Shown in pieces: positions 50,115 to 58,808 of a DNA stretch of 64,000 bases. The stretch covers positions 40,054-104,053 of the forward strand of contig NZ_JBHUMY010000008.1 of NCBI RefSeq assembly GCF_042685365.1, read 5' to 3'. The stretch is from Paenibacillus_AP thailandensis. Its GTDB lineage: Bacteria; Bacillota; Bacilli; Paenibacillales; Paenibacillaceae. Position 1 is the stretch's first letter. The number at the start of each line of letters is the position of its first letter. The translations under genes were made by a program, and so were the position numbers. The notes below the pieces were generated by a model. It searched no databases. It saw only the letters and a list, made by a program, of their open reading frames with translations, and was not told the origin of the DNA.

Positions 50115-51737
50115 TTATTCGAAATCGTATTGCAGAAAAACGGAGGAATTTCGGATGCTGTCCCAGATATCCGGCGTTTCGGCCCCGATGTACCAATAAG
50201 CATAACCGGCCAAACCGTAGGAAGCGGCCGCTTCGAGCTTGCGGCCGATCGAACGGCCGTCCTCCGCCCATATGCGGTGCTTGTATCCGCCTTTCGTATA
50301 CGTAGCGATATATTGACCCGCTTGGTCGTCCCAGCTTATCGCCGCGTTGTTCGTCTGAATAAGGGTTTGCTGATTCTGAAGCGTGATCGATACGGAAGAC
50401 GCCGCGCTGCCGTCCGCTTTAAGCGTCCAGTCCCTGGTGTAATAAGGCATCGCCAGCACGATTTTATCCGGCGCTACGGCCTGCGCAAGCGTCGCGAGCG
50501 AGCTCTTCACATAGCTAAGCGAAGATACCGATCCGGCTGTCGAGGAGCCTCCCCAATGCTCGTCGTAGCACATCAGCACGACATAATCCGCGGCTTGGCC
50601 GATCGCCGCGTAATCGAACGCTTCCGTCCAGTCCGTTCCCCGATCCGGCGAAACGTTGAACGAAAGCACGGCACCTTCTTCTCGAAGCGCGGAAGAGAGA
50701 CTTTTGACAAAAGCCGTCATCGAAGCCCGGTCCTTCGGAGCGACGTTTTCGAAGTCGATATTCAGCCCGTCCAGACCGTATTTCGAAACCATCGACGCCA
50801 GATTTCCGACCAACGCTTCCCGCGCCGCTGCGTCGGACAACACCTCGTGCGTCAGGTCCTGGTCGGACCGGTTGCCCACCATCGCCCATACTTGCTTCCC
50901 TTTGGCGCTCGCCCATTGGATAAGCGATTTGTCGGTATGATCCGTAAGCTTCCCGCCTTCTTCTAGAAAATACCATCTCGGAGACAATGTATTGACGGTC
51001 GAAGCGGCTACCGACTTCTCGAATTCGGCGGTCGTTTGTCCGTATTGCCAGCCCAGCTGAATGCCGTAATCCGGCTTTTGCTCCAGTTCATCGGCCCAGT
51101 CCTCGTTCGAAACGATACGGGCGACGATCGTGGCCGCTTCCTCCCGCGTGATCGGATCGTTGGGACGGAATTTCCCGCCGCTGTCGCCTTTCAGAAGATT
51201 CAGCTCGAACGCCTTCGCGACGGCCTCCTCGGCCCAAGCGGAGATGGAAGCTTTATCGGATACTCCGGCCATTTCGTTCGCGGACGCGTCGGTCTCCTGC
51301 TTCAACGCTCGGACGAGAAGCACGGCCGCTTCCTGGCGGGTAATCGATGCGGACGGAGCAAACGAAGTCTCGCTTTTCCCCTGGACCAATCCAAGCTGAA
51401 ACGCGGCCATGACCGCTTCATAGTACCATGCCGCACTTTGCGTATCCCGGAACGGCGTCACCGCCGCGTCCACCGGCTTAAGGCCAAGAAGACGGTTCAG
51501 CACCGTCACGAATTCGGCGCGCGTTATCGCTTTTTTAGGCGAGAAGGTCGTTTCCGTCGTCCCTTTCATCAGGTCGCGTTCGTAGAGCTCTATGATTTCC
51601 GCCTTCGCATAGCTGGACGAAATATCGGTATAAGGCGGCTTGGTAACCGCCGCGAACGACGCATGCGCCATAACCGGAAAGCACGCAAGAGCGGCCAAGG
51701 CGGCAGCGGCGTATTTTCTCATTGATGTGCTTGCCAA
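50115..51737 (-). CDS. SLH-domain GH18 glycosidase
   Basis: 540-aa exported protein: signal peptide (cleavage near residue 29), three SLH repeats (about 34-80, 95-140, 158-205) that anchor proteins to pyruvylated wall polymers, and a C-terminal GH18 domain with DxxDxDxE as LDGLNIDFE (Asp323 to Glu330) plus MCYDEHWGGSSTAG and YAYWYIGAE. The GH18 part resembles YaaH/YdhD-type spore or cortex peptidoglycan hydrolases more than chitinases. The start is TTG 51737, eight bases after AGAGGAG; the ATG at 51722 has no ribosome site. Confidence 0.92.
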   Translation of the reverse strand: MASTSMRKYAAAALAALACFPVMAHASFAAVTKPPYTDISSSYAKAEIIELYERDLMKGTTETTFSPKKAITRAEFVTVLNRLLGLKPVDAAVTPFRDTQSAAWYYEAVMAAFQLGLVQGKSETSFAPSASITRQEAAVLLVRALKQETDASANEMAGVSDKASISAWAEEAVAKAFELNLLKGDSGGKFRPNDPITREEAATIVARIVSNEDWADELEQKPDYGIQLGWQYGQTTAEFEKSVAASTVNTLSPRWYFLEEGGKLTDHTDKSLIQWASAKGKQVWAMVGNRSDQDLTHEVLSDAAAREALVGNLASMVSKYGLDGLNIDFENVAPKDRASMTAFVKSLSSALREEGAVLSFNVSPDRGTDWTEAFDYAAIGQAADYVVLMCYDEHWGGSSTAGSVSSLSYVKSSLATLAQAVAPDKIVLAMPYYTRDWTLKADGSAASSVSITLQNQQTLIQTNNAAISWDDQAGQYIATYTKGGYKHRIWAEDGRSIGRKLEAAASYGLAGYAYWYIGAETPDIWDSIRNSSVFLQYDFE

Positions 51738-51893
51738 TAGGTGTTCTCCTCTCTCCTGCTATCTATCTCTCTATTACGTTATGAATAGGTTCGAATCAAC
51801 CCATTCTACCAAACGGCCGCGATACGCGCATTGCAAAAATGCTGGCGCTCCAGCCACCATGCTTCTATCCTTGTAAATTTTTATGTTTAACTT

Positions 51894-51913
51894 GGTTCTT
51901 CTATAGAAGAACC
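51894..51913. promoter_or_regulatory. Perfect 20-bp palindrome upstream of the MFS gene
   Basis: GGTTCTTCTATAGAAGAACC, about 50 bases before a TATAAT (51963-51968). It may be an operator for the transporter gene or a divergent-region regulator site. Confidence 0.5.
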
Positions 51914-51999
51914 GCAACCAAAAAATATTATATTTCAATAGAACTCCCCTTCCTTTTTTAGCTATAATGAGAGATGACATCTGGATAGGAGAACCTTTC

Positions 52000-53211
52000 A
52001 TGAAGCTTCTGGAGCAATATCCGAAGGAAATCAAATTTTTTTTACTGGCAAGCCTTGTCAATTCCGTCGGCGGATCGTTAATGTGGCCGCTTATCTCCAT
52101 GTATGTGTTTGACGAACTGGGCAGAAGCATGGCCAGCGCGGGATTCGTCATTCTCGTTCAATCGGTCGGCGGGATTGCCGGGCAGCTGTTAGGGGGGAGT
52201 TTATACCACAAAATCGGGGTCAAACGGTTAATCGTCGGCGCCCTTGCCGCCAACGCTCTTTCGCTGTTCGCGCTGCCCGTCATCGGCGACCGGTGGATCC
52301 CGTTTGTCGTGGCCATGGGATTCGTCGGTTTGTTCAATTCGATGTCGCTCCCGGCCATCCAGGCGTTCGTCGGCTTTCGTTTCGCCGAGCGGCGCGGGGA
52401 ACTGTTTAACGTCATCTATGTGGCCAACAATATCGGGGTAGCGCTCGGGACGGCCGCCAGCGGCTTTCTGGCCGATTTGTCCTATTCGTTAAGCTTTCTG
52501 CTGAACGGCGTCAGTTCGGCGGTCTTCGCCGTTTTTTTCTTCTTTTATTTACGCACAATAGGAGATGCCGCGCATTCCGGAAGGAGCGGACGGGTCAAAA
52601 CGGCGCAGCGCGAAAGCCTGTGGCCTCTTCTGCTCAACGTCCGCCTCTATCTGTACATGTCGATCGGGACGCTGCTCATTTTGCTTGGCAACTCGATATG
52701 GAATACCGGCGTTTCGCCGTATATCATAGCCGAAGGGCTGCCGAAATCGATGTACGGCTTCTTATGGACGTTAAACGGCATCCTGATCTTCGCGGCGCAG
52801 CCGGTCACAACGCTGATCAAACGTTTTTTTGCCCCGACGGAAACGTCGCAGATGACGGCAAGCGGCCTTTTGTACATGCTTGGCTTCGCACTAATCCTGC
52901 TGATGCCGAATTATCCCGGCATGGTGCTTGGGATGATCTTCGCGACGCTGGGGGAAATGCTCATCTCGCCGGCAACGCCGGCTTTTATCGCCGAGCATGC
53001 CGGCAAGAACGCCCCGTTTTACATCGGGCTTACGGGCGGCCTCGGCTCGGCGGGGCGCGTCATCGGCCCTTATGTCATGGGAAGCTTCTACGACGTTGGA
53101 GGACTGATGCCCGTTGCGTGGCTGGCCGTTGCGACGGCGCTGCTGTCCGCCGTTTTCTTTGCGGTCCACGGCCGCTTGAACCGGGGACGTGCGCCCCGCG
53201 CCGGCGGTTAG
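52000..53211 (+). CDS. MFS transporter
   Basis: 403-aa permease with about twelve TM helices. The MFS motif A equivalent LLGGSLYHKIGVKRLIVGAL follows TM2, and motif C-like GIAGQLLGGS is present, both suggesting a drug- or metabolite-efflux type. ATG 52000 is eight bases after AGGAG. Preceded by a perfect palindrome that may regulate it. Substrate unknown. Confidence 0.88.
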   Translation: MKLLEQYPKEIKFFLLASLVNSVGGSLMWPLISMYVFDELGRSMASAGFVILVQSVGGIAGQLLGGSLYHKIGVKRLIVGALAANALSLFALPVIGDRWIPFVVAMGFVGLFNSMSLPAIQAFVGFRFAERRGELFNVIYVANNIGVALGTAASGFLADLSYSLSFLLNGVSSAVFAVFFFFYLRTIGDAAHSGRSGRVKTAQRESLWPLLLNVRLYLYMSIGTLLILLGNSIWNTGVSPYIIAEGLPKSMYGFLWTLNGILIFAAQPVTTLIKRFFAPTETSQMTASGLLYMLGFALILLMPNYPGMVLGMIFATLGEMLISPATPAFIAEHAGKNAPFYIGLTGGLGSAGRVIGPYVMGSFYDVGGLMPVAWLAVATALLSAVFFAVHGRLNRGRAPRAGG

Positions 53212-53249
53212 CGCAGGCTTGAATCCGGCCATGTCCGTATACTACACTT

Positions 53250-53336
53250 GAGGAAGAACAGCTTCAGCAAACCAAGCAGTCGCTTCCGAAGCGAGTTTTG
53301 TTCGATGCATAACCGAGGAAGCACAGCTTCACAAAA
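53250..53336. repeat. Pair of 22-bp direct repeats
   Basis: Copies at 53250-53271 and 53315-53336, both beginning GAGGAAG and containing ACAGCTTCA, agree at 19 of 22 bases. Between them lies TCGCTTCCGAAGCGA, a small inverted repeat. Upstream of the DUF2536 gene. Confidence 0.65.
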
Positions 53337-53354
53337 CTTTTAGGAGAAATACAT

Positions 53355-53564
53355 ATGAACATCCAACTCGATTTGTTTGAGAACAAGGTGGAGTTTTTTG
53401 AGGCTTACGACTTAAAAACGCTGCAGAAGCAAATCGACGATCAGATTACGAACAATCAAGCTTTGCTGCTTGACGTCAGCTCCGTAAGCTACCAGGCGGT
53501 TTTCAACCCGAACCTCGGCAAAATGCTGTACAGCGCCGCCGTTCATTTCAAACTCAAAAAATAA
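53355..53564 (+). CDS. DUF2536 family protein
   Basis: 69-aa soluble protein starting MNIQLDLFENKVEFFEAYDL; the length and sequence fit the small Bacillales DUF2536 family, function unknown. AGGAG nine bases upstream. It precedes the aminopeptidase gene by 14 bases and is probably cotranscribed. Confidence 0.75.
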   Translation: MNIQLDLFENKVEFFEAYDLKTLQKQIDDQITNNQALLLDVSSVSYQAVFNPNLGKMLYSAAVHFKLKK

Positions 53565-53578
53565 TGGAGGAATGATCC

Positions 53579-54811
53579 ATGACCACGTTTCAGCAAAAAT
53601 TGGACAGCTACGCCGAGCTCATCGTCAACATCGGCGTCAAAATTCAAAAGGGGCAAACGCTTGTCGTGAATGCGGCCATCGACGCCGCCGAGCTTGTTCG
53701 GCTCATCGCCAAAAAAGCGTATGAAGCGGGCGCGTACTCCGTTAACGTGAAATGGAGCGACGATACGGTAACCCGGCTGCGCTACGATCTGGCTCCGGAC
53801 GAAGCGTTCCTGGAAGAGCCTAAATGGCACGCCGGCGAAATGACGGAGCTGGCGGAGAAAGGCGGCGCCGTCATTAGCATCGTATCGCAGGACCCCGATC
53901 TGCTGAAAGGCGTCTCGGGCGACAAAATCGCCAATCACCAGCGCACGTACGGCAAAGCTTTGGCGAAATACCGCCAGTACATGCAAGCGGATAAATTCAG
54001 CTGGTGCGTCGTGGCCGCCCCTTCGAAGGCTTGGGCCGCCAAAGTGTTCCCGGACGCTCCGGAGTCGGAGCAAGTAAGCAAGCTGTGGGAAGCGATTTTC
54101 GATACCGTCCGCATCAACGAAGCCGACCCGGTCGCAGCATGGGAGAAGCATATCGCAACGCTTAAAGAGAAGTCGGATTATTTGAACGCGAAGAAATATA
54201 AGAAGCTTCACTACATAGCTCCGGGCACCGATCTGACGATCGAGCTGCCGGAAGGCCATTTGTGGGTGGCGGCGGACAGCGTCAACGAACAAGGCGTATC
54301 GTTCGTCGCGAACCTGCCGACCGAAGAAGTGTTCACCGCTCCGCTGGCGACCGGCGTAAACGGCAAGGTGTCGAGCACGAAGCCGCTTAGCTACGGCGGC
54401 AACATTATCGACAACTTCACGCTGACGTTCGAAAACGGAAAAATTGTGGACGTTCGGGCGGAGAAAGGCGAAGAGACGCTTAAAGGGCTGATCGAAATGG
54501 ACGAAGGCGCCCGCTACCTCGGCGAAGTGGCGCTTGTCCCGCATTATTCGCCGATTTCGGAGTCCGGAATTCTTTACTTCAATACGTTGTTCGACGAGAA
54601 TGCGTCCAACCATCTCGCGATCGGCAGCGCGTACGCCTTTAACCTCGAAGGCGGCAAAGGCTTGTCCCAGGAAGAGCTGAAGGCGCGCGGCCTGAATACG
54701 AGCATCACGCACGTCGACTTTATGATCGGATCGGCCGAAATGGACATTATCGGCATTACCGCCGACGGCAAAGAGGAACCGGTCTTCAAGAAAGGCACTT
54801 GGGCTTTCTAA
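53579..54811 (+). CDS. M29 family aminopeptidase
   Basis: 410-aa cytoplasmic metallo-aminopeptidase of the M29 (AmpS/AmpT) family, which removes N-terminal residues using two metal ions. Ligand regions: NLPTEEVFTAP, GARYLGEVALVPHYSPIS, FNTLFDENASNHLAIGSAYAF and HVDFMIGSAEMDIIG. Start ATG follows ATGGAGG. Terminated by a very strong hairpin. Confidence 0.95.
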   Translation: MTTFQQKLDSYAELIVNIGVKIQKGQTLVVNAAIDAAELVRLIAKKAYEAGAYSVNVKWSDDTVTRLRYDLAPDEAFLEEPKWHAGEMTELAEKGGAVISIVSQDPDLLKGVSGDKIANHQRTYGKALAKYRQYMQADKFSWCVVAAPSKAWAAKVFPDAPESEQVSKLWEAIFDTVRINEADPVAAWEKHIATLKEKSDYLNAKKYKKLHYIAPGTDLTIELPEGHLWVAADSVNEQGVSFVANLPTEEVFTAPLATGVNGKVSSTKPLSYGGNIIDNFTLTFENGKIVDVRAEKGEETLKGLIEMDEGARYLGEVALVPHYSPISESGILYFNTLFDENASNHLAIGSAYAFNLEGGKGLSQEELKARGLNTSITHVDFMIGSAEMDIIGITADGKEEPVFKKGTWAF

Positions 54812-54830
54812 CCTTTGACGTTTAAACGTT

Positions 54831-54875
54831 AAACGCCGCCCGCAGCTATCGTATGGATAGCGGCGGGCGGCGTTT
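54831..54875. terminator. Strong hairpin between convergent genes
   Basis: AAACGCCGCCCGC/GCGGGCGGCGTTT with an inner CTATC/GATAG stem. The T tract is short (TTTCGTTT). Confidence 0.75.
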
Positions 54876-54935
54876 CGTTTGCCGGCTGCCGACCTTCCCT
54901 TGAAGCCCACGGTCAACCGAGCGATTTGCGGGCGT

Positions 54936-55772
54936 TTAAGCCAGAATCAGGCGCTCGAACGCCTGCTGAAGCTTTTGCGTTACCGGCCCCGGCGTTCCGC
55001 CGCCGATCGCTTTCCCGTCCACCGTTACGATCGGCACGATTTCCTGCACCGTGCTCGTAAGGAAAACTTCCTGCGCGCCGAGCAGCTCGTCTACCGTCAG
55101 AGCCCGCTCCTCGACCGGGAGCTCCAGCTCCGCGGCCAGCCGGATAACGACGTTTCTCGTTATGCCCGGCAGAATCAGGTTGTCCGCCGGATGCGTAACA
55201 AGACGGTTATCTCTGACAATAAAGAGATTGGACGAGCTGCATTCGGTTACGCTGCCGTCCCGGTGCAAAATGCAGTCGTCGGCGCCTTGGTCGAGCGCCT
55301 TCTGCTTCAGCAGCACGTTGCCGAGCAAGTTCAGCGTCTTCAAGTCGCAATGCTGCCATCTCGTATCCGGCACGGTCGCGGCCGCGATGCCCTTCTCCAT
55401 CTTGTCGACCGGACGGGACAATTTCTGGCAATACGCCATGACGACCGGAGGGGTATCGGCGTTCAAGTTGTGGGCGCGGGGTGCGGTTCCCCTCGTCATC
55501 TGCACATATACGCTGCCTTCTTCGACCGCGTTTTGCCGGATAAGCTCCTGCAGCGCCGCTTCCAGCTCCCCCATGTCGGGCAGCGGGATACGGACGGCCA
55601 GCGCCGTTCGTTTAAACCGCTCGAAATGGGCTTTGGCCTCGAACATTCGGCCCTTGTACACCCGGATGACTTCGTAAATGCCGTCGCCGAAATAATATCC
55701 CCGGTCCTCCGGCGAAATCCGGACGTCCTCTTTCGGCAGAAACTCGTTGCGGAAATAATAGACTTCGCTCAC
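54936..55772 (-). CDS. dat: D-amino-acid transaminase
   Basis: 278-aa PLP enzyme of fold type IV that interconverts D-alanine and D-glutamate for wall synthesis. Signature features: RGYYFGDGIYEVIRVYKGRMFEAKAHFERF, catalytic Lys in CDLKTLNLLGNVLLKQKA, Glu in VTECSSSNLF, and LPGITRNVV. The start is GTG 55772, ten bases after GGGAG; sequence further upstream lacks homology. Confidence 0.94.
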   Translation of the reverse strand: MSEVYYFRNEFLPKEDVRISPEDRGYYFGDGIYEVIRVYKGRMFEAKAHFERFKRTALAVRIPLPDMGELEAALQELIRQNAVEEGSVYVQMTRGTAPRAHNLNADTPPVVMAYCQKLSRPVDKMEKGIAAATVPDTRWQHCDLKTLNLLGNVLLKQKALDQGADDCILHRDGSVTECSSSNLFIVRDNRLVTHPADNLILPGITRNVVIRLAAELELPVEERALTVDELLGAQEVFLTSTVQEIVPIVTVDGKAIGGGTPGPVTQKLQQAFERLILA

Positions 55773-55969
55773 GTCATTGCAGCTCCCTTGGATTTTTCTT
55801 CTTATCATAACGAATACGGCGGCCGGATTCAAAACCGTCCTCCCGTTTTCTCCGTATTATACAGGTCATATTTTCTCCCATAGAACGGAAAAGTTCGTAA
55901 TTACGGGGTTATTGCAGTAGCCAATAGGATAAGTTCATCGTCGGAAACAATAAATAACCGAACATTTTG

Positions 55970-55998
55970 TTGCGCGCATTCCGTTTATTTTGTATTAT
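55970..55998 (+). promoter_or_regulatory. Promoter of the DUF2294 gene
   Basis: TTGCGC, 17-base spacer, TATTAT, about 55 bases before the ATG. Confidence 0.6.
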
Positions 55999-56052
55999 TA
56001 ATTTACATGCAATCTTCATCGTCGAAATTTTTTATGGATTGAAGGAGACTTC

Positions 56053-56403
56053 ATGGCCCCTATCGAACCTAATTCGAACGAATTCAAACAGAAGCTGAGC
56101 CAAATCTACAACGAAGTGTCCAAGGAGCTGTTCGGCTTCGGCACTACGCTGCTTAAGACGGGCATAAGCCAAGAAGCGGTTACGCTTTACGCGCGCCATC
56201 GCCGCTCGCCTCGTTCCGCGGCCCTCGAAGGGGAAGTTCCGACGCTGAAGTATGAAGTCGACTTTTATATGTCTTCTATATATAAAAAGAGATTGAGAGA
56301 ACGGCTGGAGAACGAACTTGGCCTTGAGATCGAGGTTTTGCTCCGGGATTACGACCCCGCGACGCAGTGGGCCGTTACCACCATTATGCTAAAGCATAAG
56401 TAA
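56053..56403 (+). CDS. DUF2294 family protein
   Basis: 116-aa soluble protein; EFKQKLSQIYNEVSKELFGFGTTLLKTGI and a C-terminal DYDPATQWAVTTIML fit the DUF2294 (Na-translocating) family of Bacillales, function unknown. GAAGGAG precedes the ATG. Monocistronic with its own promoter and terminator. Confidence 0.8.
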   Translation: MAPIEPNSNEFKQKLSQIYNEVSKELFGFGTTLLKTGISQEAVTLYARHRRSPRSAALEGEVPTLKYEVDFYMSSIYKKRLRERLENELGLEIEVLLRDYDPATQWAVTTIMLKHK

Positions 56404-56496
56404 CCGATTCATATTTGCGGCGCTTTCCTTTTGATTTATCTTAAGGATTGTCCGCGCCTAGGATATAACGGATTACGCTTGGCCTTGTTTACGGGG

Positions 56497-56540
56497 AAAA
56501 GCGCTCTGGTTAGAGAATTTTTCTAATCGGAGCGCTTTTT
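56497..56540 (+). terminator. Terminator after the DUF2294 gene
   Basis: AAAAGCGCTC/GAGCGCTTTT stem with an inner TTAGA/TCTAA pair, then six T. The remaining 56541-56653 is the promoter region of the next operon; no purine riboswitch was found. Confidence 0.85.
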
Positions 56541-56653
56541 TATATATTTTCTTTTTTGGGGGAATGCCATCCGCTTTAACGGCGGGCGGGTAACCGCAAC
56601 GTATATTGTCGGCACGAAGGAGAAACTAATTAAAACGACAGGAGATGGTAGTT

Positions 56654-57721
56654 GTGAACAAACTGTTGGGCAAAGGCTTCATCGCGTTGTCCGCTGCTGC
56701 GCTGATGCTTGCGGGCTGCGGAGGGAACGGCGGTAACGATTCGGCCGGGGAAAGCTCCGGCGGGAAACAAAAGCTCGTCATATCGACGTGGGGCTTCGCT
56801 GAGGAATTTTACAATAAAGAAGTTTATGAGCCGTTTGAAAAAGAACACAATGTGGAAATCGTCCTGGAAACGGGCAACAACGCGGATCGCTTGAGCAAAG
56901 TGCTGCAAGGCAGCTCGGACGTAGACGTCATTTATTTGTCCGACTATTATGCGCAGCAGGGCATCGAAGCCGGCGCCTTCGAGAAGATCGACCGCAGCAA
57001 GCTTACAAATCTTGACAGCATCTACGATATCGCCAAAGCGCCTAACGGCGAAGAATACGGCCCGGCCTACACGATCGGCCAGCTTGGCATCGCGTACGAC
57101 CCGGCGGCTACCGGCATCGAGATTACGTCCTGGAGCGATCTGTGGAAGCCGGAGCTGAAGGGCAAGCTGACGATGCCGAGCATTACGTCGACCAGCGGCC
57201 CGATGATGGTGGATGCGGCTTCCATCGCGGCCGGCAATGCCGACTTTAACGAAGATGCAGCGTTCTCGCAATTAAGCGCGCTGAATCCGAGCGTCGTGAA
57301 ATATTACGGGCAAACTTCCGAATTTATCAACATGTTTGCCCAAGGCGAAGCGTCCGCGGGACCGATTATGCAAATGTATTTGAGCGACCTGCAGGAAGCC
57401 GTTCCGGGCATCAAGTTCGTAACGCCGAAGGAAGGCGCTTATGCGATCGTCAACACGCTGAACGTCGTGAAAGGCAGCGACAACAAGGAGCTCGCCGAAG
57501 AGTTTATAAACTGGCAGCTTAGCCAAGAGGTTCAAGAGAAAGCGGCGAAAGCCAAGGTCGACTCTCCTGCGAACAAGGACGTAACGCTGACGGAAGAAGA
57601 AGCCGCAGGCGTTACGTACGGCGCGGATGTCGTAGAGAAGCTGCGAAAGCTTGATATGTCTTTCGTAAACCAAAACCTGAAAAATTGGACCGACCGCTTT
57701 AACCGCGAAGTTACGCTTTAA
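56654..57721 (+). CDS. Pot-type ABC transporter substrate-binding lipoprotein
   Basis: 355-aa lipoprotein (lipobox LMLAGC) with the spermidine/putrescine-binding-like (PotD, SBP bac 6/8) fold: VISTWGFAEEFYNKEVYEPFEKEHNVEIVLETGNNADRLSK. The start is GTG 56654, nine bases after AGGAG. First gene of a six-gene operon with a nucleoside hydrolase and adenine deaminase, so purine nucleosides or bases are more likely ligands than polyamines; that is inference. Confidence 0.9.
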   Translation: MNKLLGKGFIALSAAALMLAGCGGNGGNDSAGESSGGKQKLVISTWGFAEEFYNKEVYEPFEKEHNVEIVLETGNNADRLSKVLQGSSDVDVIYLSDYYAQQGIEAGAFEKIDRSKLTNLDSIYDIAKAPNGEEYGPAYTIGQLGIAYDPAATGIEITSWSDLWKPELKGKLTMPSITSTSGPMMVDAASIAAGNADFNEDAAFSQLSALNPSVVKYYGQTSEFINMFAQGEASAGPIMQMYLSDLQEAVPGIKFVTPKEGAYAIVNTLNVVKGSDNKELAEEFINWQLSQEVQEKAAKAKVDSPANKDVTLTEEEAAGVTYGADVVEKLRKLDMSFVNQNLKNWTDRFNREVTL

Positions 57722-57776
57722 TAAAGACGGCACGGCATCCGTTAACGCCGGTAACGGCCGCTTTGGAATAGCGGTT

Positions 57777-57814
57777 AACAAAAGCAGGGGCCCCTCGCCT
57801 CTGCTTTTGTTTCA
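57777..57814 (+). terminator. Stem-loop between binding protein and nucleoside hydrolase
   Basis: AACAAAAGCAG/CTGCTTTTGTT stem followed by TTC. Likely a partial terminator that boosts binding-protein mRNA. Confidence 0.7.
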
Positions 57815-57848
57815 AGCACATCTTTAAGAAGTGGAAGGGGATTCGATA

Positions 57849-58781
57849 GTGAAAAAAGTCATTATGGACGTGGATACCGGTATCGACGACGCGCTTGGCA
57901 TCATGCTGGCGATCCGTAGCGGCGTACTGGACGTCCTGGGGATTACGACCGTTAACGGGAACGTATCTTTGGAGGCCGCCACCTTAAACACGATGAAAAT
58001 TCTCGAATTTCTTCAAGCGGATCCCGGCATCGGCGTATACCCCGGAGCCTCCCGCCCGCTGCTGAGACGCCCGCATTTCGAGCATCGCGTGCACGGCGAG
58101 GACGGCCTTGGCGGAGCGTTGCCGGACATGATTCCATCGAACCGCTCCAGATCCGAGACGTACGGCCCCGATTTCATCATTCGCCAAGCCCGGCGGCATC
58201 CCGGGGAAATTACGCTGATCGCCACCGGCCCGCTGACCAATGTCGCCATTGCCGTTTCGAACTATCCCGGCATTGTCCATGACCTGAAGGAAGTCATTGT
58301 GATGGGCGGAGCGACCGGCACGTACGGCAACGTTACCCCGACGGCGGAATATAACATGTACGTCGATCCGGAAGCGGCGAAGCTGGTGCTTGAGGCGGGG
58401 TTTCCTCGTCTGGCGCTGGTCGGACTCGACGTGACGCGAAAGGCGCTGCTGACGGACGGGGATATCGGCGCGATCGGCGACACGGCGATTGCCCGCTACG
58501 TGCGGGACAGCACGCGCGATTACATGCGGCGGTATCGGGAACGGAACGGCGTCGACGCCTGCGCCATGCACGATCCGCTCGCCGTCGGCATGGCGATATG
58601 GCCGGAGCTCTACGAGACGAAACGTTATTTCGTGGACGTGGAGACCAAAAGCAAGCTGTGCGACGGCCAAACGGTCTGCGACGTGCAAAACCGGCTTGGC
58701 CGCGAGCCAAACGTCGACGTCTGCCTGCGCGCCGACTCCGGCGAGTTTATTCGCCGTTTTATCGAAGTCCTGCGGGACTGA
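57849..58781 (+). CDS. Nucleoside hydrolase (IUNH family)
   Basis: 310-aa inosine-uridine-preferring nucleoside N-ribohydrolase that splits nucleosides to base and ribose. Calcium-binding DVDTGIDD (Asp7, 9, 13, 14), ATGPLTNVA, MGGATGTYGNVTPTAEYNMYVDPEAA, and the active-site His region CAMHDPLAV. The start is GTG 57849, eight bases after GGAAGGGG. Inserted between transporter genes, so it probably acts on the imported nucleoside. Confidence 0.95.
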   Translation: MKKVIMDVDTGIDDALGIMLAIRSGVLDVLGITTVNGNVSLEAATLNTMKILEFLQADPGIGVYPGASRPLLRRPHFEHRVHGEDGLGGALPDMIPSNRSRSETYGPDFIIRQARRHPGEITLIATGPLTNVAIAVSNYPGIVHDLKEVIVMGGATGTYGNVTPTAEYNMYVDPEAAKLVLEAGFPRLALVGLDVTRKALLTDGDIGAIGDTAIARYVRDSTRDYMRRYRERNGVDACAMHDPLAVGMAIWPELYETKRYFVDVETKSKLCDGQTVCDVQNRLGREPNVDVCLRADSGEFIRRFIEVLRD

Positions 58782-58808
58782 ACAATAACGTACAGGAGAT
58801 TACCTTTC

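Noticed and set aside
53543..54916. Long minus-strand open frame opposite the M29 aminopeptidase
   Set aside because: Shadow frame, Arg/Phe-rich, no ribosome site.
56541..56653. Search for a purine riboswitch before the purine-related operon
   Set aside because: No conserved purine-aptamer core or loop-loop motif was found in the short leader.
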